A DNA stretch of 33,028 bases from the NCBI GenBank assembly GCA_031263035.1, contig JAISGP010000054.1, positions 1 through 33,028 of the forward strand. The letters are read 5' to 3'. The position numbers and the translations under genes were made by a program. Positions within the stretch are counted from its first letter, which is position 1. The number at the start of each line of letters is the position of its first letter. The notes beneath the pieces are model-generated. The model worked only from the letters and a program-made list of their open reading frames with translations. It had not been told where the DNA came from and ran no database searches. Shown one piece after another: positions 8,998 to 17,465 of the stretch. The DNA is from Lachnospiraceae bacterium. Its GTDB lineage: Bacteria > Bacillota > Clostridia > Lachnospirales > Lachnospiraceae.

Positions 8998-9810
8998 ATG
9001 AAAGAACGTTTGGATGTACTCCTTGTAAAAAGAGGTTTAGCCACTTCAAGAGAAAAGGCTAAAACAGTTATAATGGCAGGAGAAGTCTTTGTAAATGGTC
9101 AAAGAGAAGATAAAGCAGGTACGAATTTTAAGGATGATGTAGAGATAGAAGTTAAATCTAATAAAATGCCCTATGTAAGTCGTGGGGGATTTAAGTTAGA
9201 AAAAGCTTTAAATGAATTTGATTTAACGGTTAAAGATAAAATATGTACAGATGTAGGCTCATCAACCGGTGGTTTTACAGATTGTATGCTACAGAATGGA
9301 GCAACTAAAGTTTTTGCCATTGACGTGGGAAGAGGTCAACTTGATTGGCAACTTCGAAATAATCCAAGAGTTATAAGTATGGAAAAGACTAATATTCGCT
9401 ATGTTACTTTAGAAGATTTAGGAGAACAGATAGATTTTTCTAGTATAGATGTGTCATTTATTTCATTAACTAAAGTTCTTTTACCTATATACAATTATTT
9501 AGTTTCAAGTGGTGAAATCGTAGCTCTTATTAAACCTCAATTTGAAGCAGGACGAGAAAAAGTTGGGAAACATGGAGTTGTAAGGGAACCTTTAACTCAT
9601 ATTGAAGTTATAGAAAAAGTTAAAGATTTTAGTATAAGTATCGGCTTAAAGCCTTTAGAACTAACATATTCCCCTATAAAAGGACCAGAGGGAAATATTG
9701 AATATCTTATACATTTAAAAAAAGAGGATGATTTGAAAGAAGAAGATTTTAATCAGTGGCATGAGAAAATACAATCAACAGTAGATGAAGCTTTTTCTTC
9801 ACTAAAGTAG
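8998..9810 (+). CDS. tlyA: TlyA-family rRNA 2'-O-methyltransferase (hemolysin A family)
   Basis: The product has an N-terminal S4 RNA-binding domain (residues 1-60, MKERLDVLLVKRGLATSREK) and a C-terminal FtsJ/RrmJ-type SAM-dependent methyltransferase with the cofactor loop DVGSSTGGFTD (residues 85-95). In mycobacteria TlyA methylates 16S and 23S rRNA, and its loss gives capreomycin resistance. The older hemolysin name is not evidence of toxin activity. The 270-residue length is normal. The start ATG has AGAGAG before it. In Firmicutes this gene commonly sits between dxs and nadK/argR/recN, as here. Confidence 0.92.
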   Translation: MKERLDVLLVKRGLATSREKAKTVIMAGEVFVNGQREDKAGTNFKDDVEIEVKSNKMPYVSRGGFKLEKALNEFDLTVKDKICTDVGSSTGGFTDCMLQNGATKVFAIDVGRGQLDWQLRNNPRVISMEKTNIRYVTLEDLGEQIDFSSIDVSFISLTKVLLPIYNYLVSSGEIVALIKPQFEAGREKVGKHGVVREPLTHIEVIEKVKDFSISIGLKPLELTYSPIKGPEGNIEYLIHLKKEDDLKEEDFNQWHEKIQSTVDEAFSSLK

Positions 9811-9940
9811 TATAAAATAAAAAAATAGCTTTATAGTTGTTATTTAAATTTAATTATGAAAGATAACATTGGTAAAATATCGACATATCTGTTTAGATAA
9901 CAGGATAAACATAGTAATTACAGGAAATGAGAAGGAATAG

Positions 9941-10777
9941 ATGGATAATTTTTTTATAGTTACAAATGACGGAAAAGACATAGATTTTAATGTTACAGAA
10001 AAAATAGCTAATTTTCTTATGAAAAAAGGTAAAAAAGTTTTTTTAAGTGAGAAAAACTGTTATAACTGCCTTCTTCCTTCAAGTATTCCCAGTGAATTAG
10101 ATTGTGCTATTGTTGTAGGAGGAGATGGTAGCTTTATTGAAGTTGCAAGACTTTTGAAAAATAGAGATGTACCTATTCTTGGTGTAAATATGGGAACATT
10201 AGGATATTTAACAGAAGTTGAATTAAGTGAATTAGATACAGCTTTAGCTAAATTAGTGAATGATAGATATTATATTGAAGAACGTATGATGATTATGGCT
10301 AAATTTCAAGATAAAGAATCTGGAATAGCCTTAAATGATATTGTAATAAGCAGAGAGGGAGAACTTCGTATACTTAAATTTAAAGTATATGTAAATGGAA
10401 TTCTTCTAAATAATTATCATGCAGATGGAATTATAATTTCTACACCAACTGGCTCAACAGCCTATAATCTTTCAGCAGGTGGTCCTGTTGTAGAACCAAC
10501 AGCTAATCTTATGGTAATAACGCCAATCGCTTCCCATGCACTAGATAATAAAAGTATAATTTTATCAGCAGATGATAAAGTGGAAATTGAATTGGACTTT
10601 GGTAGATTTAATAGAAATGAAGTTGCAAGAGTTACTTTAGATGGAGCAGATAATTATTTAATACATTCAGGGGAAAGAGTTGTAATTAAGGAAGCTTCTG
10701 AAACTACTAAGTTTTTAAAACTTAAGAAACAAAGCTTTTTGGAAGTTCTTAGAAAGAAAATGAAGGCAAATGCATAA
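9941..10777 (+). CDS. nadK: NAD kinase
   Basis: NAD kinase phosphorylates NAD to NADP in the cytoplasm. The catalytic GGDG motif is at residues 60-63 (VVGGDGSFIEVARLL), followed by GTLGYLTE, the NDIVISRE segment and the conserved TPTGSTAYNLSAGGPVV loop. The length (278 residues) is normal. It lies 130 bases after tlyA and 22 bases before argR. The GGAAT-type Shine-Dalgarno before the ATG is moderate. The gap before the gene shows no clear promoter. Confidence 0.95.
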   Translation: MDNFFIVTNDGKDIDFNVTEKIANFLMKKGKKVFLSEKNCYNCLLPSSIPSELDCAIVVGGDGSFIEVARLLKNRDVPILGVNMGTLGYLTEVELSELDTALAKLVNDRYYIEERMMIMAKFQDKESGIALNDIVISREGELRILKFKVYVNGILLNNYHADGIIISTPTGSTAYNLSAGGPVVEPTANLMVITPIASHALDNKSIILSADDKVEIELDFGRFNRNEVARVTLDGADNYLIHSGERVVIKEASETTKFLKLKKQSFLEVLRKKMKANA

Positions 10778-10799
10778 AATCTTTTAGGAGGAAAATCCT

Positions 10800-11261
10800 T
10801 TGAAAAAAAATGATAGACATGAAGCAATTTTAAAAATAATTAGAGAGCAAGAAGTGGAAACTCAAGAAGATCTTGCACAGGAATTAATAGTCTTAGGCTA
10901 TGCGGTAACTCAAGCTACTGTGTCAAGAGATATACGCACGTTGCATTTATCTAAAGTTCCAGGAAACAATGGGAAGTTCCATTATGTAGCTATGAAGAGT
11001 GAAACATCTAATGGTTCAGAAGAAAGATATCTTAGAGTATTAAAGGAAGCTTTCCACTCTATGGATACAGCAGGAAATCTTCTTGTAATTAAAACTGTTC
11101 CCGGAATGGCAATGGCAGCAGCAGCTACCTTTGACGGTCTTGGATGGAGCGAAGTAGTAGGATGTATTGCAGGAGATGATACAATCTTTTGTGCTATTAA
11201 AACAGTTGAAGATGTTAAAGGGGTTATGGAGAAAATCAAGAATATTATTTTACAAAATTAG
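10800..11261 (+). CDS. argR: Arginine repressor ArgR/AhrC
   Basis: ArgR is an arginine-sensing hexamer that represses arginine biosynthesis and can activate catabolism. The N-terminal winged helix (residues 1-70) contains the recognition segment TQATVSRDIRTLHL. The C-terminal domain carries the GCIAGDDTIFCAIK segment, whose Asp-Asp pair contacts arginine. The loop usually reading PGNAQ is here PGMAMAA, a mild deviation. The start is TTG at 10800, preceded by AGGAGG (10786-10791). argR stands next to recN in most Firmicutes. Arginine biosynthetic genes are not in this window, so its targets lie elsewhere. Confidence 0.94.
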   Translation: MKKNDRHEAILKIIREQEVETQEDLAQELIVLGYAVTQATVSRDIRTLHLSKVPGNNGKFHYVAMKSETSNGSEERYLRVLKEAFHSMDTAGNLLVIKTVPGMAMAAAATFDGLGWSEVVGCIAGDDTIFCAIKTVEDVKGVMEKIKNIILQN

Positions 11262-11396
11262 AGTTTTAAGTAAAGTTAAAAGAGATTTTCTACTATAAAA
11301 AATGATAGAAACAGATATTATTTGGAAGTTACTTAAAATAGTAATTTAGTACAGATGGTTTAAAGTAAATATAGTTTATTTAATTGAGGAAAATGT

Positions 11397-13082
11397 ATGT
11401 TACAAAGTTTGCATATTAAAAATATTGCTTTAATTGATGAGATAGAAGTAGAGTTTAAAAATGGTTTGAATATATTAACAGGTGAAACCGGAGCAGGAAA
11501 ATCAATTATTCTCGGTGCAATTACTCTAGCATTAGGTGGGAAATTTTCTAGAAATATGCTTAGAGATGAAGAAAAATCAGCTTTAGTTGAACTGTTTTTT
11601 TATATTGAAGACGAAAAATTAAGAGAAGAATTAACTGATAAAGGTGTATTTTTTGAAGATGAAACCTTGGTTATTTCAAGACGATTTGTACATGGAAAAA
11701 GTACCAATAGAATTAATGGTGAAACTGTACCGATAACTAACATAAGAGATATTGCCAATTTAGTTATAAATATTCATGGTCAACATGAGCATGAATCTCT
11801 TCTTCATAAGAAGAATTATTTAGGATATATAGATTTAGTTGGTGGAGATAAAATTGCTAAACTTAAATTAGATGTAAAAGAAAAATACAATGAATATAGA
11901 GCTATTCGAAAAAAGATTGAAGCTATTGATAGTGATGAATATACTAGAGAAAAAGAACTATCTTTTCTTAAATTTGAAGTAGATGAAATTGAAAAGGCAG
12001 AATTAGTTCCTGGTGAAGATGAAGAATTAGAAGAAAAGTTTACTTTAATGAGAAACTCTAAAAAGATTGTAGATTCTGTATCAGAAGCTTATGGAATTTT
12101 TTCTTCAGATAATGGCTTAAGCGATTTAGTAGGTAATGCAGTTCATTTGCTAAACTCTGTCTCTTCATATGACGACAAAGCTAGAGAAATTGCAGAACAA
12201 GTTTCTGAAATAGAAGCTCTAGTTTCAGATTCCTCTTATACTTTATCTGACTATATTAATTCTTTAGAATTCTCAGATGAAGATTTTGATATTGCTGAAG
12301 AAAGACTAAACCAGATTAATGAATTAAAACGAAAATATGGCAAAACAATTGAATTAATTATAGCTAGTCAAACTGATAGATTAGAGAGAATTCAAGTTCT
12401 TAGTGATTATGATAAGTATGTAGAAGGCCTTAATAAAGAAGAAAAGATTATTAAGGAGCAATATTTTGATAGAGCAATGGCTCTTTCTGTAGCAAGAAAG
12501 AAAACCGGAAAAGAGTTAGAAAAGAATTTGCTACGAGGAATTAAAGAACTTAATTTTGAAAATGTAGAATTTAAAATTGATTTTACTACAAGAGAAGAGA
12601 TACTTCCCGGTGGAGTTGATGAAGTAGATTTCTTAATTTCATTAAACGAAGGATATAGGCTTAGACCATTAAATCAAGTGGCTTCAGGTGGTGAATTAAG
12701 CAGAATTATGCTGGCTCTTAAAGCGGCAATTGCTGATAAAGATCAGATTGAAACTCTTATTTTCGATGAGATTGATACAGGTATTAGCGGAAGAACAGCT
12801 CAGACTGTTTCAGAAAAGATGAGTGAAATTGCCAGAAATCATCAAGTTATCTGTATAACCCACTTGGCATCTATTGCGAGTATGGCAGATGCTCATTTTA
12901 TTATTGAAAAACATAAAAGTGTATCTGGGGTTATAACAGATATAAGGGAATTATCTGATGAAGAGATTATCGATGAGTTAGCTAGAATTCTTGGTGGAGC
13001 GAAAATAACTAAAACTGTTATGGATAATGCTAGAGAGATGAAGAAGCTGGCAAATTCAATAAAAGAACAAAAAAATATATAG
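11397..13082 (+). CDS. recN: DNA repair protein RecN
   Basis: RecN is an SMC-like ATPase recruited early to DNA double-strand breaks. The Walker A motif is GETGAGKS near residue 30, the signature motif reads ASGGELSRIMLALK, and Walker B is LIFDEIDTGISG, with a coiled-coil middle of roughly residues 150-360. The length (561 residues) is normal. A GAGGAAAA ribosome-binding site precedes the ATG. The 135-base gap after argR shows no strong promoter. sdaAB begins 13 bases after the stop and so is probably read from the same message. Confidence 0.95.
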   Translation: MLQSLHIKNIALIDEIEVEFKNGLNILTGETGAGKSIILGAITLALGGKFSRNMLRDEEKSALVELFFYIEDEKLREELTDKGVFFEDETLVISRRFVHGKSTNRINGETVPITNIRDIANLVINIHGQHEHESLLHKKNYLGYIDLVGGDKIAKLKLDVKEKYNEYRAIRKKIEAIDSDEYTREKELSFLKFEVDEIEKAELVPGEDEELEEKFTLMRNSKKIVDSVSEAYGIFSSDNGLSDLVGNAVHLLNSVSSYDDKAREIAEQVSEIEALVSDSSYTLSDYINSLEFSDEDFDIAEERLNQINELKRKYGKTIELIIASQTDRLERIQVLSDYDKYVEGLNKEEKIIKEQYFDRAMALSVARKKTGKELEKNLLRGIKELNFENVEFKIDFTTREEILPGGVDEVDFLISLNEGYRLRPLNQVASGGELSRIMLALKAAIADKDQIETLIFDEIDTGISGRTAQTVSEKMSEIARNHQVICITHLASIASMADAHFIIEKHKSVSGVITDIRELSDEEIIDELARILGGAKITKTVMDNAREMKKLANSIKEQKNI

Positions 13083-13095
13083 AAGAGGTTTAGAT

Positions 13096-13767
13096 ATGAA
13101 TTATATTAGTATGTTTGACGTAATTGGGCCAAATATGATTGGACCTTCAAGTTCCCATACAGCAGGAGCTTGTTCTATGGCATTATTAGCTAGAAAAATG
13201 GCACATTTTGAAGTGAAAAAAGTAGTGTTTACTCTCTATGGTTCATTTGCAAGGACATATCACGGTCATGGAACAGATAAAGCTCTTGTAGGTGGTATTT
13301 TGGGATTTTCAACTGATGATGAAAGAATAAGAGATTCTTTTGAATTAGCAAAGGAAGCGCCTCTTGACTTTTCTTTTGATATTAACACAGAGGATAAGCC
13401 GGAACACCCTAATACAGCAGATATATTAATGACTGGTGAAACTCCAGATGAAACCCTTATGGTTCGCGGTGTTTCAATTGGTGGTGGAAAGATTAAGATC
13501 ACCAAAATCAATGATATTACGATTGAATTCACCGGGGAATATAATACTCTTATAGTTAAGCAGACTGATTTACCTGGAGTTGTAGCCCATTTAACTGCTG
13601 TACTTGCAAATAATAACATAAATATTGCATTTATGAGATTATTTAGAGAAGGCAAGGGTGGTACAGCCTTTACCGTAATAGAATCAGATGATTTTATTCC
13701 AGATAGTATTATTGAAGAAATGAAAGATAATAAAAAAGTCAAAGATATAATGCTAATTGGAGTATAG
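13096..13767 (+). CDS. sdaAB: L-serine dehydratase, iron-sulfur type, beta subunit
   Basis: This 223-residue protein is the beta chain of the iron-sulfur L-serine dehydratase, which converts L-serine to pyruvate and ammonia. It shows the family signature IGPSSSHTAGA (residues 14-24) and a C-terminal ACT domain (about 147-223, TDLPGVVAHLTAVLANNNIN) that probably senses serine. The catalytic alpha chain with the [4Fe-4S] cysteines (sdaAA) normally follows immediately, but here it is replaced by a terminator and an unrelated sensor kinase. Either sdaAA lies elsewhere or this beta subunit has another role. The ribosome-binding site is GAAGAGG. Confidence 0.92.
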   Translation: MNYISMFDVIGPNMIGPSSSHTAGACSMALLARKMAHFEVKKVVFTLYGSFARTYHGHGTDKALVGGILGFSTDDERIRDSFELAKEAPLDFSFDINTEDKPEHPNTADILMTGETPDETLMVRGVSIGGGKIKITKINDITIEFTGEYNTLIVKQTDLPGVVAHLTAVLANNNINIAFMRLFREGKGGTAFTVIESDDFIPDSIIEEMKDNKKVKDIMLIGV

Positions 13768-13790
13768 ATTTAACATGAATATTTAAATTT

Positions 13791-13820
13791 AAAAAGATAG
13801 ACTAGGGTTTATCTTTTTTT
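13791..13820 (+). terminator. Intrinsic terminator after sdaAB
   Basis: A nine-base stem (AAAAAGATA paired with TATCTTTTT) with a ten-base loop ends in a run of T. It closes the recN-sdaAB transcript and separates it from the two-component system. Confidence 0.7.
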
Positions 13821-13854
13821 AATGATTTAATTACATATATCCTTTTTATTTTTC

Positions 13855-15189
13855 TTGAAGGTATATGGATTTTATGATAACCTTTTATTTATGCGAAATA
13901 TGATAACTAAAAAGTCAAAATCAAAATTAAATACTGCTATATTTTTCGGACTAATTCTAACTCTTACAGCTCAGTTGAATATTAATTTTATGATTACTAA
14001 TTTTAAAATTGCTATTTCAATTGTAATATTTGCTGTATTTGCCTTTCTATTGGAAGATTTTCCAATTATCGAAACAGCCTGTGTTACGTCCATAGGAGTT
14101 TTTGTTTCTAGAGTTTTAATTCATTGGGAACCACCATTTCATTTTTATAATCTTGTTATTTCTTTCGGACCTGAAGTTTGCTTTTATTTGGCAGATGGAG
14201 TTATGTTATATTTCCTAATGAAATATAAGGGAGAAAGAGACCAAAACAACGTTATATTCTTGCTATGTTTGGTAATTATAGATTATCTATCTAACTTTAC
14301 AGAGCTTATACTTAGAACAGGAATAGATGTCTTTTTACCTACAACTCAACTAGGTATCTTAGCAGTTGCATTAATTCGAACAGGGCTTTTCTGGTGCCTT
14401 TTAACTGTAATGGAGCATTATCATATACTTTTACTTAGAAAAGAGCATATATTAAGGTATCAAAGGCTCATTCTTTTGATTTCCAAGTTAAACGGTGAAA
14501 TGATATGGATGAGAAAAAATACTAATCTTATTGAAGATACCATGCATACTTCATATAAATTATATGAACAGCTTAAAAGTACCATGCCAGATTTTACTCT
14601 TGCAAAAGATGCATTAATAATAGCAAGAGATATTCATGAGATAAAAAAAGAGTATTTGTTAATACTTCGTGGATTATCAGATGCCTTAGATGATGAAGCT
14701 AAGTACGATCAGATGTATTTGCTAGATATGTTAGAGATTTTAGAGGATTCTATAAAGAAAATTGCAAATGAAAATAAGATTGCACTTAATTTTATTTTGA
14801 ATTGCGAAGACAATCCTTATATAACAAGTTACTATGCATTTCTTTCTGTATTTAGAAATCTATGTACAAATGCTATTGAGGCTTGTGAAGAAAAGGAAAT
14901 GACAATAACTCTTTCAGAACATTTTAAAGAAGGAATGTATGAATTTGAAATAAAGGATGATGGTCCGGGTATTCCGGATGAAAATATTGAACATATTTTT
15001 ACGATGGGATTTTCCACAAAGATAAATTATGAAACAGGAGAGGTCAATAGAGGAATGGGCTTAAGTCTTGTGAAAGACTTAGTTACTCAAACCTTAGGGG
15101 GAACTCTATTTGTTTGTTCAAGAGCCGGTGAAACAATTTTTAAGATAATTATACCGGAAGAAAATCTTGAAAAAAGCTCTTTTGATTAA
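13855..15189 (+). CDS. Membrane sensor histidine kinase, GlnK (YcbA)-like
   Basis: The first half (about residues 20-195) holds five or six membrane segments with almost no extracellular domain, so the signal is probably sensed in or near the membrane. The likely phosphorylated residue is His261 in ARDIHEIKKEY. The ATPase domain is complete, with NLCTNAIEAC (N box), DDGPGIP (G1) and GMGLSLVKDLV (G2). The next gene is a response regulator with a YcbB-type output domain, which makes this pair resemble Bacillus GlnK/GlnL, the glutamine-responsive system. The start is uncertain: TTG 13855 has no recognisable ribosome-binding site, and ATG 13891 or 13903 are alternatives. Family membership is firm; the ligand is only inferred. 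Confidence 0.8.
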   Translation: MKVYGFYDNLLFMRNMITKKSKSKLNTAIFFGLILTLTAQLNINFMITNFKIAISIVIFAVFAFLLEDFPIIETACVTSIGVFVSRVLIHWEPPFHFYNLVISFGPEVCFYLADGVMLYFLMKYKGERDQNNVIFLLCLVIIDYLSNFTELILRTGIDVFLPTTQLGILAVALIRTGLFWCLLTVMEHYHILLLRKEHILRYQRLILLISKLNGEMIWMRKNTNLIEDTMHTSYKLYEQLKSTMPDFTLAKDALIIARDIHEIKKEYLLILRGLSDALDDEAKYDQMYLLDMLEILEDSIKKIANENKIALNFILNCEDNPYITSYYAFLSVFRNLCTNAIEACEEKEMTITLSEHFKEGMYEFEIKDDGPGIPDENIEHIFTMGFSTKINYETGEVNRGMGLSLVKDLVTQTLGGTLFVCSRAGETIFKIIIPEENLEKSSFD

Positions 15190-15207
15190 AAAAATAAGGA
15201 AGTAACA

Positions 15208-16062
15208 ATGAATTTTTATTTAATTGACGATGATAGAAACATTATAAATATATTGAGCATGATTATAACTCATGAAAATTTAGGAAAAGTAAGTAATTCA
15301 AATACAAATCCAGTAGAATCTTTAGATGATATTAAAGATGTTAATCCGGATATAGTTATTGTTGATTTATTAATGCCGGAATTAGACGGAATATCGTTTG
15401 TAAAAGAAGCAAAAAAAATCTTAGATGATGTAGCCTTTGTTATGTTGTCTCAGGTTTCTTCAAAAGACATGATTTCTGATGCCTATGAGGCAGGCATTGA
15501 CTTCTTTATTCAAAAACCTTTAAATGGTATAGAAGTTAAATCTGTTTTAAATAAAGTTATTCATTCTTTGGAAGACAGAAGAACAGTTAGAAAAATGCAG
15601 AGTTTATTTATAGGAGAAGGTGTGGAAGCCAAAAACCCACCAGTATCTAAAAATCAAAGTGTTTTAGATAGTCAAATAGAGCATTTAAAAGGCATCCTCC
15701 AACAGCTAGGTATAATAGGTGAGTTAGGAAGTTCAGATATAATAACATTAATTGAATATTTACTTACAAATAAAGAAGAGATTAATTCTTTTACCTTACA
15801 TAATTTATGTGCCAAGTTTTCAGATTCTCCAAAATCTATGGAGCAAAGAATTCGAAGAGCTTCTTATAGTGCATTACTTAATCTTGCAAATCTTGGAATA
15901 GAAGACTATGGCAATGAGATTTTCTGCGATTATTCTAACACCCTGTTTAACTTTGAACAAGTAAGACGAGAAATGGACTACATAAGAGGCAAGTCTAGTC
16001 ACGGTGGAAACGTAAAAATAAAATCATTTTTAATTGCACTTTTAAATGATTGCCAAAGGTAA
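15208..16062 (+). CDS. Response regulator with YcbB-type output domain, GlnL-like
   Basis: The N-terminal receiver domain has the acidic pocket (DDD near residue 8), phospho-acceptor Asp53 in IVDLLMPELDG and Lys103 in QKPLNG. The C-terminal half (about 165-284) is a YcbB domain, with the conserved region around SPKSMEQRIRRA and IRGKSSHGGNVKIKSFL near the end. In Bacillus this class (GlnL) controls glutamine uptake and glutaminase genes. It starts 18 bases after the kinase gene. No glutaminase or glutamine transporter gene lies nearby, so the regulon is elsewhere or differs. Mid-protein residues 125-160 look like a flexible linker. Confidence 0.85.
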   Translation: MNFYLIDDDRNIINILSMIITHENLGKVSNSNTNPVESLDDIKDVNPDIVIVDLLMPELDGISFVKEAKKILDDVAFVMLSQVSSKDMISDAYEAGIDFFIQKPLNGIEVKSVLNKVIHSLEDRRTVRKMQSLFIGEGVEAKNPPVSKNQSVLDSQIEHLKGILQQLGIIGELGSSDIITLIEYLLTNKEEINSFTLHNLCAKFSDSPKSMEQRIRRASYSALLNLANLGIEDYGNEIFCDYSNTLFNFEQVRREMDYIRGKSSHGGNVKIKSFLIALLNDCQR

Positions 16063-16195
16063 GGATAGAGCAAATTTATTATTAAAGTAATGATGAAAAT
16101 GTAGTATTCACGAAGAGGATAGACTTTATTTGAAGCATAAATATTTTCTTTAGTAGACTATAGTATGTACTAGGAATTAAAGATTGGGAGAAATT

Positions 16196-16582
16196 ATGAT
16201 ACAATTATTAGCAGTTGGAGTTGGCGGCTTTTTAGGAGCATGTTCCAGATTTGGAATTGGGAAATTGATGGTTCAATATAATAATTTTCCATTAGCAACT
16301 CTAATTTCAAATGTCCTTGCAGGCTTTTTAATTGGTGTTATAATTGGAATAGAAAGAGAAACATCAGAAATCCCAAAACATATAAAAAACTTTTTAACTA
16401 CAGGATTTCTTGGAGGACTGTCTACCTTCTCAACATTTAGCTTAGAGACTGTTACACTGATAGAAAAAGGTAATTTAACAAAAGCTGCGGCAAATACATT
16501 TCTTAATGTTGCGCTGTGCTTTGTGGCGGTGTTTTTAGGTATTATAGTTGTAAGGATAATATGTAATATAATTAAAGTATAA
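16196..16582 (+). CDS. crcB: Fluoride channel CrcB/Fluc
   Basis: CrcB forms a small dual-topology membrane dimer that exports fluoride. The 128-residue product has four membrane segments and the family motifs GGFLGACSRFGIG at the N-terminus, a conserved Asn in TLISNVLAGFLIG, and TGFLGGLSTFSTFSLET, which contains the phenylalanines and threonines of the pore. I choose ATG 16196, preceded by GGGAG. A TTG at 16184 would include that site. Only one copy is present, whereas many Firmicutes carry two adjacent genes; a single copy works as a homodimer. I find no fluoride riboswitch consensus in the preceding 130 bases. Confidence 0.93.
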   Translation: MIQLLAVGVGGFLGACSRFGIGKLMVQYNNFPLATLISNVLAGFLIGVIIGIERETSEIPKHIKNFLTTGFLGGLSTFSTFSLETVTLIEKGNLTKAAANTFLNVALCFVAVFLGIIVVRIICNIIKV

Positions 16583-16616
16583 AGTTAGATTAAGGCTGGA
16601 AAATATAGTTGATTTA

Positions 16617-16625
16617 TGTTATACT
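16617..16625 (+). promoter_or_regulatory. Extended -10 promoter element before the restriction-modification genes
   Basis: TG at 16617-16618, one base, then TATACT (16620-16625) form an extended -10 element. No good -35 box stands at 17 bases, which such promoters do not strictly need. It would serve the methyltransferase gene starting about 45 bases downstream. Confidence 0.4.
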
Positions 16626-16670
16626 GTTAAGAATAAAAACAATAAAAAATTAACGAAAGAAGGTGAGTAT

Positions 16671-17393
16671 ATAAAACAAAATCCAGAAAATTTTTCTGTT
16701 GAAAAAACTTCAGTTTGGTCTTTTAAAGACAGAGGTAGTTGGGCTACACACAATGGTAATTATAGAGGTAATTGGTCACCATATGTTCCAAGAAATTTGA
16801 TTTTACGGTATAGTAAAATTGGTGATTGGGTCTTGGACCAATTTGTAGGAAGTGGTACTACGTTAATAGAAACAAGACTGCTTGAAAGAAACGGTATAGG
16901 ACTAGATATTAACCCAAAAGCAATAAATATTTCAAAATCAAATTTAGATTTTCGAACTAAATCAAAATCAAAAATCTATTTGCAAGAAGGTAATGCATTA
17001 GATTTGTCAATTCTTAAAGATAATTCAATCGATCTAATATGTACACATCCCCCATATTTAAATATAATTAAATATAGCAAGTCAATTACAGATGATTTAT
17101 CATTAGCATCGCAAGATAAGTTTATTTTTGGTATAAAAAAAGTTGCAAAAGAGGCTTATAGAGTTTTAAAGAGACAAAAGCACTGTTGTATTATGATGGG
17201 TGATATAAGACAAAAAGGGAATGTCATACCATTAGGATTTAAAGTTATGCAAGAGTTTTTAGATGCAGGCTTTGTATTAAAAGAAATCATTATAAAAGAA
17301 CAACATCATTGTAAATCTACGAAATTATGGGAAAAAGCAAATATAAATTTTCTTTTATTAGCTCATGAATATATATTTGTTTTTAAAAAATAA
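16671..17393 (+). CDS. DNA methyltransferase (N4/N6 class) without a standard start codon
   Basis: The reading frame is a SAM-dependent DNA methyltransferase: a conserved N-terminal part (NPENFSVEKTSVWSF, RGNWSPYVPRN), the cofactor loop DQFVGSGTT (residue 56 on) with GLDINPKA, and the catalytic THPPY (125-129). Family-like similarity clearly starts just after base 16671, but there is no ATG, GTG or TTG there. An AGAAGGTGAG ribosome-binding site lies just before an ATA codon at 16671, so ATA seems to replace the start. The first in-frame usual start (TTG 16797) would remove the N-terminal part up to near the cofactor loop. The gene may be weakly expressed or recently silenced. It stands 72 bases before the DpnII-like genes and may be a third methylase of that system or a remnant of another. 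Confidence 0.75.
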   Translation: MKQNPENFSVEKTSVWSFKDRGSWATHNGNYRGNWSPYVPRNLILRYSKIGDWVLDQFVGSGTTLIETRLLERNGIGLDINPKAINISKSNLDFRTKSKSKIYLQEGNALDLSILKDNSIDLICTHPPYLNIIKYSKSITDDLSLASQDKFIFGIKKVAKEAYRVLKRQKHCCIMMGDIRQKGNVIPLGFKVMQEFLDAGFVLKEIIIKEQHHCKSTKLWEKANINFLLLAHEYIFVFKK

Positions 17394-17465
17394 TTATTTT
17401 GTTGTTATTTCAATTATTTCACTTTATAATTAATTGGTTAATATAAGTTGAAATGAGGAAAAATA

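Noticed and set aside
13266-13742. A 158-codon frame on the minus strand
   Set aside because: It is fully antisense to sdaAB, whose family motifs are clear. The minus-strand product shows no domain and is an effect of codon composition.
16063-16195. Possible fluoride riboswitch before crcB
   Set aside because: The gap is AT-rich and lacks the conserved GATG and CTGATGA-type elements of the crcB motif.
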